Shown: positions 1-5,796 of the stretch, piece after piece
Layout of the letters: each line of letters starts with the position of its first letter
Numbering within the stretch: the stretch's first letter is position 1
NCBI GenBank assembly: GCA_910585395.1
Contig: CAJUCK010000019.1
Coordinates: 1-17,083, forward strand
DNA: 17,083 nucleotides
Direction: 5' to 3'
DNA from: an uncultured Lachnospiraceae bacterium
GTDB taxonomy: Bacteria > Bacillota > Clostridia > Lachnospirales > Lachnospiraceae
Position numbers and translations under genes: made by a program
The notes under the pieces: generated by a model
What the model saw: only the letters and a program-made list of their open reading frames with translations
What the model was told of the DNA's origin: nothing
Database searches by the model: none

Positions 1-125
1 CTGTTTGTCAGCGTTGATGATAAGTTGTTGTAAATACTTCCTTATCAACGTAAAATCAATATTTACAGGTTTTTTGTGATATTTTTGTATTCTCATCCGT
101 TTTCTTGATATAGGAGGTACAGCGT

Positions 126-701
126 ATGAAATGCATAGACGAGAAAAGAGTAGTGGAATGTTACCACAAACAAAAAGATACGGTCTTTAAGCTGGCATAT
201 TCTTATTGCAAAAACAGGAGCCAGGCAGAGGATGCATTTCAAGAAGTCTTTTATAAGTTTATGGTACACAATCCCAAATTTAAGAGTGCAGAACATGAAA
301 AAGCATGGTTTATCCGGACAACAATCAATGTCTGTAAGGATTTTCTCAGAATCAAGTGGAACAGAGACATTGTAAGGCTGGAGGACTGGGACAGAGGCGA
401 GGAAGCTTTTCAGAATGGAGGCGATGTGTTTGATGAATTGAGAGAAGCAATTCTGGAACTGCCAGAGAAGTATCGCGTGCCAATCCATCTGTATTACTAT
501 GAAGAATATTCTGTACATGAGATTGCACATTTGCTTCGCCGGACAGAAAGTGCAGTTTCCACACAGCTGCAGCGGGGAAGGGAAAAAATCAAGCAGAACA
601 TGGAAAGGAGTGGGAAACATGAAGCTGAATCACGATATTTACGAAGAAGCTATGGAAAATGTGAGGTTATCGGAAGACAGAGGAATGAAGCTGCTAGATG
701 A
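126..701 (+). CDS. ECF-type RNA polymerase sigma factor
   Basis: A sigma-70 family factor of the extracytoplasmic-function class, which would bind core RNA polymerase and direct it to a small set of stress or envelope promoters. The 191-residue product has the two expected domains. Region 2 is at about residues 17-85 (AYSYCKNRSQAEDAFQEVF, then AWFIRTTINVCKDFLR). Region 4 is at about residues 103-160 (LPEKYRVPIHLYYYEEYS, then a helix-turn-helix EIAHLLRRTESAVSTQLQRG). The start is set by AGGAGG at 113-118, seven bases before the ATG. The last ~25 residues are basic, lie outside the family core and overlap the next gene by 83 bases, so that tail is probably incidental. It is almost certainly co-translated with the membrane protein that follows, the normal sigma/anti-sigma arrangement. 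The regulon cannot be told from the sequence. Confidence 0.9.
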   Translation: MKCIDEKRVVECYHKQKDTVFKLAYSYCKNRSQAEDAFQEVFYKFMVHNPKFKSAEHEKAWFIRTTINVCKDFLRIKWNRDIVRLEDWDRGEEAFQNGGDVFDELREAILELPEKYRVPIHLYYYEEYSVHEIAHLLRRTESAVSTQLQRGREKIKQNMERSGKHEAESRYLRRSYGKCEVIGRQRNEAAR

Positions 702-1686
702 GGCCGTACACAAGGCCAGACAGCACAGGCAGAAGGCAAAAGTACAGGCGGCAGCCGTAATTGCCGTATTCCTGACAGTTGCACTGAGTTTAAATGGCAT
801 CTGTTATGCTCAGACAGGAAAAAACGCCTGGGAAATGTTTCATGCATTCTTTGATAACAGTAATCAGGGAGAAATGACAGAGTTTATGGAAAAGGCAAAG
901 GAATCGGGAGAATCCTTTACCTATAAAAACTTGAGATTTACCCTGGAACAGTATTTGTACGACAAGGAAAATTCAGAGCTGTTTTATACCGTTCTTGTGG
1001 AATCTACAGATGGAACATCTCTGAATGAAGAGCAGATGTTTGACGATTATAGTATTTCAGTAGAATCTGGAAAAGGCATGGGGAATGCATATACAGAGTG
1101 GAGTGAAGATAGAACTTCTTACCGAGAATATGGTGTTATGAAATCAAATTATGATAAATCTGGTAAACCTATGGATATGAATAAGTTACAGGTGTGCATT
1201 TATGAAGGCGACTGTCCGGCAATTGGTTCCTTTGACATTGAAACGACTGGCAGGATGAAAACTCGTTATATGGATGTTTCCTTTTTGGAAGGCTGCAGTG
1301 AAAAAGCCAAAATTACAGGAACCGGCGTAAAAATCTTTTTTGAAAAAGGATGGTTTGACAGGAATTTAGATGGTGAAGAAATAAAAAACAGACCATTTGA
1401 GCGGCTGGATGTGGTGATGAAAGATGGAACAGTTTTCAGAGGAGGAAACCACAGAGGACGTGATGTAATACCAGTATATAATGGAAAGGGAGAACTGCTG
1501 AATGCAGAAGAAATACAGGGAGCCACGAAAGCAGAAGACATCCGTGAATGCTTTGAGGAATGGTCAGGCGGTGATCCGAGAGATGGTGAATACTGGCTTT
1601 CCTATCATATAAACTTCCCAGAAATTATCAACGTAGATAATATTGACGCAGTGTATTTGAATAATGTAAAAATCCCGCTGGAATAA
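619..1686 (+). CDS. Membrane-anchored anti-sigma factor candidate, DUF4179-like
   Basis: The product is 355 residues: a charged cytoplasmic N-terminus of about 42 residues, one membrane segment at about 44-64 (VIAVFLTVALSLNGICYA) and a large extracytoplasmic C-terminal domain of about 290 residues. This topology and its position after an ECF sigma gene fit an anti-sigma factor that holds the sigma at the membrane until a signal is sensed outside. The outer part resembles the DUF4179 family found next to sigma genes in Lachnospiraceae; that family call is from memory of its style. The start at 619 is chosen because AGGAG at 606-610 lies eight bases upstream; the frame is open back to 499, but that stretch only shadows the sigma gene. 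No zinc-binding HxxxCxxC anti-sigma motif is visible in the N-terminus. A terminator follows the stop codon. Confidence 0.75.
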   Translation: MKLNHDIYEEAMENVRLSEDRGMKLLDEAVHKARQHRQKAKVQAAAVIAVFLTVALSLNGICYAQTGKNAWEMFHAFFDNSNQGEMTEFMEKAKESGESFTYKNLRFTLEQYLYDKENSELFYTVLVESTDGTSLNEEQMFDDYSISVESGKGMGNAYTEWSEDRTSYREYGVMKSNYDKSGKPMDMNKLQVCIYEGDCPAIGSFDIETTGRMKTRYMDVSFLEGCSEKAKITGTGVKIFFEKGWFDRNLDGEEIKNRPFERLDVVMKDGTVFRGGNHRGRDVIPVYNGKGELLNAEEIQGATKAEDIRECFEEWSGGDPRDGEYWLSYHINFPEIINVDNIDAVYLNNVKIPLE

Positions 1687-1697
1687 GCGATAATACC

Positions 1698-1738
1698 AAG
1701 GAGCTGACGCACTAGCAATAAGTGCGCAGCTCCTTTTC
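1698..1738 (+). terminator. Intrinsic terminator after the sigma/anti-sigma operon
   Basis: AAGGAGCTG (1698-1706) pairs with CAGCTCCTT (1727-1735), and inside it CGCACT (1708-1713) pairs with AGTGCG (1721-1726), with one unpaired A and a 7-base loop. The stem is about 15 bp and runs into TTTTCT. It lies 11 bases after the anti-sigma stop. The opposite strand lacks a good T run, so it mainly serves the plus strand. Confidence 0.85.
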
Positions 1739-1868
1739 TAGCGTATCTGGCGGCGCACGTTTCTAAAGGATGCAAGTTCCTGGCCTGTCCTAACAGCGGG
1801 AAAGGCATAGCCCAAGTATACAAAAGAGTAAAATCAAACAAGAATATCAATGAGCCAAAGCAGAAAAT

Positions 1869-2830
1869 TTATATTTTTGCCACTTTGTAACCAAGTTCCA
1901 GCAGCATTTCCATATCTCGTTGGATGGTAATCCCAGAGGTAGTCAGCATGTCTCCAGTAATGGCAGCATTGGCGCCAGATTGAAAGCATTTTCTGCCCTG
2001 GTCCTTCATAAGCCCTCGCCCTCCAGCCAGCCGGATAAATGATTTAGGAAGAATAAAACGGAACAGAGCTACAATTTGGCACATCTCATCTTCAGTCAGC
2101 CTGGGATTGTTTTCATAGGGAGTTTTGGGAATAGGATTCAGCATATTGACAGGGACAGACTGGATATCTAGTTCACGCAGAGTTAATGCAAGATCAATCC
2201 GGTCTGCCATACTCTCGCCCAGTCCCATAATTCCACCACTGCAAACGGAAAGACCAGCTTTTTTGGCAGCTTGGATGGCAGCAATTTTATCTGCCTGGGT
2301 GTGGGTAGTGCAGACATTGGGAAAATAGCCAGCAGAGGTTTCCAGATTATTATGCACCCGTACGGCTCCCGCTTTTCGTACCATTTGAAATTCAATTTCG
2401 TCCAGAAGTCCGAAAGAAACGCATACAGAGATGTCTACAGATTTTTTCAGCAGGCGGATGCTTTCGCAAGCTTGTTCTACTTCCTGACGACTTAATTTTC
2501 TGCCTGAGGTCACGATAGAATAGCGTGGGACGCCGCGGTTTCTATTGTATTGCGCCTGCTTTGTCAATTCTTCTGTCTCAAGTAAGGGATAGGTTTCCAC
2601 TTCTGTTTGATAATAAGATGATTGAGCACAATACTTACAGTTCTCCGAACATTTTCCGCTTTTGCCGTTGATAATAGTGCAGAGGTCAAACTGACTGCCG
2701 CAGAATTTTCGGCGGATTTCATCTGCGCTGGCACAGAGCAATTCTAAAGGCATTTTTGTAGTGCTTCCCTGCGGTTAATTTGATATCCGTTTAATACTTT
2801 TTGTTTCAGATTTTCCAGTTGTTCTTCCAT
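1869..2830 (-). pseudogene. bioB: Biotin synthase, 5' end out of frame (single-base frameshift)
   Basis: Biotin synthase is a radical-SAM enzyme that inserts sulfur into dethiobiotin in the last step of biotin synthesis. The body, in one frame from 2753 to 1869 (294 codons), carries the CxxxCxxC cluster ligands (SGKCSENCKYCAQSS), the later cysteines in SVCVSFG and SVCSGGIMG, and IRLAGGR near the C-terminus. The true start appears to be ATG 2830-2828, with AGGAGGA at 2842-2836 and a 5-base gap. It encodes MEEQLENLKQKVLNGYQINR and so on, a normal BioB N-terminus, but stops after 28 codons. Adding one A to the A5 run (2757-2753 on the minus strand) joins both parts into a normal 320-residue enzyme. 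Without that, translation would have to begin at ATG 2753, which has no ribosome site. It could be a real mutation, a switchable tract or a read error. A BirA-like operator lies upstream. No other bio genes are nearby. Confidence 0.85.
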
Positions 2831-2867
2831 ATGCGTCCTCCTGTGTTAACTTTAAAGTTCTGCTATT

Positions 2868-2920
2868 ACTATACAGGAAGAAAAGATAGATTGTCAACTT
2901 GGATAGAAAAAAAGTTTACA
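2868..2920 (-). promoter_or_regulatory. bioB promoter with BirA-type biotin operator
   Basis: Read on the minus strand, TGTAAAC (2920-2914), 15 bases, then GTTGACA (2898-2892) form a near-perfect dyad matching the known BirA operator pattern (TTGTAAACC-N14/16-GGTTTACAA). The right half contains the -35 box TTGACA (2897-2892). An 18-base spacer leads to the -10 box TATAGT (2873-2868), about 38 bases before the bioB ATG. Overlap of operator and -35 box implies repression by BirA charged with biotinyl-AMP. The dyad and promoter are seen directly; the regulator is inferred. Confidence 0.75.
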
Positions 2921-2972
2921 TTAATAGCTGAGCTATAATTGTAGAAAAATTGCAAAAATAAAATTAAAAATA

Positions 2973-3086
2973 ATGTGGGACAATTCCTGCTTTGAAGATT
3001 ATTCTTTTAGAATTTTAATCGCAATTGGGCTTCTAATGTCATTTACATTTTTGGGCTATATTTATATATTTTATAAATTAAGATAA
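2973..3086 (+). CDS. Possible 37-residue single-pass membrane peptide
   Basis: An open frame on the plus strand starts MWDNSCFEDYSF, continues with a hydrophobic helix (RILIAIGLLMSFTFLGYIYI) and ends FYKLR, a basic tail that would sit in the cytoplasm. It lies in the otherwise empty space between the bioB promoter and the tRNA genes. A TATAAT (2934-2939) lies about 34 bases upstream, but its -35 box is poor (TTTACA at 2915-2920 is only 13 bases away), and no Shine-Dalgarno sequence is visible. T-rich DNA easily encodes hydrophobic stretches, so this may be chance. I do not recognise the peptide. Confidence 0.25.
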   Translation: MWDNSCFEDYSFRILIAIGLLMSFTFLGYIYIFYKLR

Positions 3087-3093
3087 AAAACAC

Positions 3094-3122
3094 TTGCAAA
3101 TCTGTTAAAGTTATGATATTAT
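3094..3122 (+). promoter_or_regulatory. Promoter of tRNA-Glu
   Basis: TTGCAA (3094-3099), a 17-base spacer and TATTAT (3117-3122) lie about 30 bases before the mature tRNA start. This is a good vegetative promoter for a stable RNA. Confidence 0.65.
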
Positions 3123-3152
3123 ATCAAATGTCGCTGATATGATGATTGAGAA

Positions 3153-3224
3153 GGCTCCTTGGTCAAGCGGTTAAGACATCGCCCTTTCACGGCGGTAACA
3201 CGGGTTCGATTCCCGTAGGAGTCA
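3153..3224 (+). tRNA. tRNA-Glu (anticodon TTC)
   Basis: A 72-base cloverleaf. The acceptor GGCTCCT pairs with AGGAGTC, the anticodon loop is CTTTCAC with anticodon TTC, and the T arm is CGGGTTCGATTCCCG. The discriminator is A. No CCA is encoded, so it must be added after transcription. Confidence 0.95.
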
Positions 3225-3233
3225 TTTTTGATA

Positions 3234-3262
3234 TTGACGTATCAAAAAGTTTTTGCTAGAAT
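3234..3262 (+). promoter_or_regulatory. Promoter of tRNA-Cys
   Basis: TTGACG (3234-3239), 17 bases, then TAGAAT (3257-3262) lie 14 bases before the tRNA-Cys start. The -35 box is exactly the loop of a 9-bp inverted repeat, TTTTTGATA (3225-3233) and TATCAAAAA (3240-3248), that begins right after tRNA-Glu and is followed by a T-rich stretch. Confidence 0.6.
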
Positions 3263-3275
3263 ATAATAAGTGTAT

Positions 3276-3346
3276 GGCGACATAGCCAAGTGGTAAGGCG
3301 TGGGTCTGCAACACCCTGATCACCAGTTCGAATCTGGTTGTCGCCT
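3276..3346 (+). tRNA. tRNA-Cys (anticodon GCA)
   Basis: A 71-base cloverleaf. The acceptor GGCGACA pairs with TGTCGCC, the anticodon loop is CTGCAAC with anticodon GCA, and the T arm is ACCAGTTCGAATCTGGT. The discriminator is T, normal for Cys. CCA is not encoded. Confidence 0.95.
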
Positions 3347-3352
3347 CTATAT

Positions 3353-3390
3353 ATCCCGCATAGACATTTTGTTTATGCGGGATTTTGTGT
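3353..3390 (+). terminator. Intrinsic terminator after tRNA-Cys
   Basis: ATCCCGCATA (3353-3362) pairs perfectly with TATGCGGGAT (3374-3383) over an 11-base loop, followed by TTTGTGTT. It begins six bases after the tRNA. Confidence 0.8.
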
Positions 3391-3438
3391 TGTGTAAACA
3401 GCTTTGTTTTTGATAAACAATAAAAATTAAGAAAAGAG

Positions 3439-4812
3439 ATGGAAATTAAAATGAAAAAACAGGGAACGGATCTGGGAACAGATTCTGTAGGAAAATTGCT
3501 GTTAAAGCTGGCGCTTCCGGCAATTTTGGCACAGCTTGTAAATATGCTTTATAATATCGTAGACAGGATTTATATTGGGCATATCAGGGACACAGGAGCA
3601 ATCGCTCTTACAGGAATTGGGCTCTGTCTGCCGATGATTTTGCTGGTAATGGCATTTAGCGCGCTGATGGGAATGGGAGGCGCGCCGAAAGCAGCTATTT
3701 ATATGGGAAAAGGAGATCTGGAGAGTGCAAGAAAAACACTGGGCTGCTGCGTGGTAATGCTGACGGGAATGGCATTGATATTGACCATAGTATTTCTTGC
3801 ATTTGGGAAAGATATGCTGTATTTGTTTGGGGCCAGTGACAATACGATACCTTACGCATGGAGTTATCTGAGAATTTATATGTGTGGAAGCATCTTTGTC
3901 ATGATTTCACTGGGGTTAAACAGTTTCATTACGACTCAGGGGTTTTCTCTGATTGGAATGGGAACGATTCTGATTGGAGCAGCCGCAAATATTATCTTAG
4001 ACCCCATATTCATTTTTGGATTTCATTTGGGAGTGTCTGGGGCAGCGCTGGCAACCATTTTGTCCCAAGGGATATCAGCAGTCTGGGTGCTGCGCTTTCT
4101 GCGGGGGGAAAAGACACAGCTTAGGATTGAGAAAAAATATCTTCAGATGAATAGAGAATATGTACTGCCAGTGCTTGCCCTGGGAATATCACCCTTCGTG
4201 ATGCAGAGCACAGAAAGCCTGATTAATATTTCTTATAACACGTCTTTATATAAATATGGAGGCGATATTGCAGTGTCTGCCATTACCATACTCAGCAGCG
4301 TAATGCAGATGATTTTTCTGCCTCTGAGCGGTCTTGGGCAGGGGGCCCAGCCTATCATCAGCTATAATTATGGAGCTGGAAACAACGATCGTGTGAAAAA
4401 GGCGTTCCGTCTGCTTTTTGGGACCAGTCTGGGGTTTGCAGCTGCTATATGGGCAGTCATTATGTTATTTCCGGGAATATTTGTGCGTATATTCAACAGC
4501 AGTTCATTGGAATTGTATGACATGGCAGTCTGGGCGATGCGAATTTTTATGGCAGGCGCATTTGCAATGGGCGGGCAGATGGCATGCCAACAGACTTTTC
4601 TGGCGCTTGGGCAGGCCAAAGCATCTCTGTTTTTTGCCTGCTTTCGCAAACTGATTCTGATGATTCCTTTGATTTTCCTGCTGCCTTTGTGCTTGGCAGA
4701 TAAGCTGATGGCAGTGTTTTTGGCGGAGGCAGTGTCAGATCTTCTGGCAGCGGCAGTTACCGTTACTGCGTTTTTGGTTTTGTTCCCGCGGATACTGAAA
4801 AAGGAGAGGTAA
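3439..4812 (+). CDS. MATE-family multidrug/solute exporter
   Basis: A 457-residue integral membrane protein of the MATE (NorM/DinF) family. These proteins export drugs, metabolites or cationic compounds in exchange for Na+ or H+. It opens with the typical short cytoplasmic lead and first helix (GKLLLKLALPAILAQLVNMLYNIVDRIYIGH), has about twelve hydrophobic segments in two similar halves, and shows the familiar LPLSGLGQGAQPIISYNYGA signature (about residues 294-313) in the second half. The length is normal. The start is uncertain: ATG 3439 directly follows AAGAAAAGAG, while ATG 3451 would have a weak AGAGATGG site 8-12 bases upstream; the difference is four residues. It stands alone, between the tRNA terminator and the receptor promoter. 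No local regulator shows its substrate, so the cargo is unknown. Confidence 0.9.
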   Translation: MEIKMKKQGTDLGTDSVGKLLLKLALPAILAQLVNMLYNIVDRIYIGHIRDTGAIALTGIGLCLPMILLVMAFSALMGMGGAPKAAIYMGKGDLESARKTLGCCVVMLTGMALILTIVFLAFGKDMLYLFGASDNTIPYAWSYLRIYMCGSIFVMISLGLNSFITTQGFSLIGMGTILIGAAANIILDPIFIFGFHLGVSGAALATILSQGISAVWVLRFLRGEKTQLRIEKKYLQMNREYVLPVLALGISPFVMQSTESLINISYNTSLYKYGGDIAVSAITILSSVMQMIFLPLSGLGQGAQPIISYNYGAGNNDRVKKAFRLLFGTSLGFAAAIWAVIMLFPGIFVRIFNSSSLELYDMAVWAMRIFMAGAFAMGGQMACQQTFLALGQAKASLFFACFRKLILMIPLIFLLPLCLADKLMAVFLAEAVSDLLAAAVTVTAFLVLFPRILKKER

Positions 4813-4829
4813 TACAAGTGGTATTTTTA

Positions 4830-4858
4830 TTGTTTTCTGTTAGAAAGAATGATATAAT
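4830..4858 (+). promoter_or_regulatory. Promoter of the chemoreceptor operon
   Basis: TTGTTT (4830-4835), 17 bases, then TATAAT (4853-4858). It lies just after the exporter gene and about 90 bases before the PocR receptor, leaving a leader of about 80 bases. No terminator separates it from the exporter gene, so some read-through is possible. Confidence 0.6.
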
Positions 4859-4887
4859 TATAGAATGATACAGTGAAAAGGGGAAAA

Positions 4888-4923
4888 ATGTGTCTATTTT
4901 TTGAAGATGCCTGTTTAGACTGA
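4888..4923 (+). CDS. Possible 11-codon leader peptide ahead of the PocR receptor
   Basis: ATG 4888 follows AAAAGGGG (4877-4884) with a short gap and encodes MCLFFEDACLD before a TGA that ends 24 bases ahead of the receptor ATG. The ribosome site is credible and the frame lies wholly inside the leader, so it may be a translated upstream ORF. There is no codon run or hairpin that clearly marks an attenuator, so its role is unknown. Confidence 0.25.
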   Translation: MCLFFEDACLD

Positions 4924-4947
4924 AAAATGCACAGAATGGAGGAAACT

Positions 4948-5772
4948 ATGGAAATACTTGACTTTATTGAAAGAGAGCAGTTACAGCAGATTCAGGATTT
5001 GTATTCTACGGCTACTGGTGTAGCAGTATGCATTATTGACCGGGAAGGAAATCATATTACGGATGACAGTAATGGAAATGATTTCTGCAGGAAGTACACC
5101 AAAGGCAGTGAATTAGGGGCGAAGCGCTGTCATAAATGTGATTTAGAGGGAAAAGGTGTATATTTCTGCCATTCTGGTTTGATGGATTTTGCAGCAGATA
5201 TTTTAATAGAAGGGGAAAAGGTAGGGGCTATCGTTGGGGGTCAGGTGCTGCCAGGGCCGCCGGATTTTGATAAGTTCAGGGATCTTGCCATAGAACTCTC
5301 CATTGACCCAGATGAATATATTGCCGCATTAAAAAAGGTTCCTGTGAAAAGTGAAGAATCCATCCGCAGTGCAGCAAAATTGATGGAAGTGATGATTAAT
5401 ATGCTGGTTAATCAAAGATACACTCTATATAAAGACCAGTCTAAAATAGCTGTGATAGACAGAGAAATTGGTGTGACTACAGATAATGTTATCCAGATTG
5501 AGGCAATGGTGAGGGATTTAACCAAAGTTTCCAAGAAGCAGAATATTCTTGCTTTGAACGCATCTATTGAAGCGGCACGCGCTGGGGAGGCAGGGCGCGG
5601 TTTTAACATTGTTGCAGGAGAGATGGGCAAACTGTCTTCTATGGCAACAGAGAAATACTCGGCTATTATTGCAAAAGCGGGTGAAATCGACCAGTCTTTG
5701 AGAAATATCAATGCTGAATTTGGAAATGAGAAGCAGGAACCCGATGCCCAGCAGCAGGATGATCAAGGATAA
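4948..5772 (+). CDS. Soluble PocR-domain chemoreceptor with short signalling hairpin
   Basis: A 274-residue cytoplasmic protein without membrane segments. Residues ~5-165 are a PocR sensory domain, first known from the propanediol regulator PocR. Visible conserved parts are C47, the C61-x2-C64 pair, C74-H75 (FCHSGLMDFA) and VGAIVGGQVL. The C-terminal ~100 residues carry the tip of a chemoreceptor signalling domain, NILALNASIEAARAGEAGRG (199-218), which contacts CheA and CheW. The long helices bearing methylation sites and any HAMP domain are missing, and the protein ends 56 residues after the tip with a Q/D-rich tail. ATG 4948 is chosen because GGAGG (4938-4942) lies five bases upstream; ATG 4927 and 4936 lack a site. 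A full receptor follows after 24 bases. The Cys cluster suggests a metal or redox-sensitive ligand site, which is inference. Confidence 0.85.
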   Translation: MEILDFIEREQLQQIQDLYSTATGVAVCIIDREGNHITDDSNGNDFCRKYTKGSELGAKRCHKCDLEGKGVYFCHSGLMDFAADILIEGEKVGAIVGGQVLPGPPDFDKFRDLAIELSIDPDEYIAALKKVPVKSEESIRSAAKLMEVMINMLVNQRYTLYKDQSKIAVIDREIGVTTDNVIQIEAMVRDLTKVSKKQNILALNASIEAARAGEAGRGFNIVAGEMGKLSSMATEKYSAIIAKAGEIDQSLRNINAEFGNEKQEPDAQQQDDQG

Positions 5773-5796
5773 GACAGCAGAAAGGCGGGACTGAAT

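Noticed and set aside
12..50. Imperfect inverted repeat (CGTT...GATAAG / CTTATC...AACG) ahead of the sigma gene
   Set aside because: Only six contiguous pairs plus an offset outer block and no T run; too weak to call a terminator or operator. I could not find a convincing sigma-gene promoter in 1-125 either.
499..618. Upstream extension of the anti-sigma frame
   Set aside because: It lies entirely inside the sigma region 4 coding sequence and lacks a ribosome site; ATG 619 has AGGAG at the right distance.
1605..1850. Minus-strand open frame of 81 codons downstream of bioB
   Set aside because: It crosses the terminator hairpin and the end of the anti-sigma gene, has no ribosome site and reads like translated structured non-coding DNA.
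3404..3420. TTGTTT-TTGAT-AAACAA palindrome before the exporter gene
   Set aside because: Six AT-rich pairs without a clear promoter alongside; possible operator, but no support.
5640..5772. Frameshift at the end of the PocR receptor
   Set aside because: I checked the other frames after the signalling tip for continuing receptor helices and saw none; the short end looks genuine.
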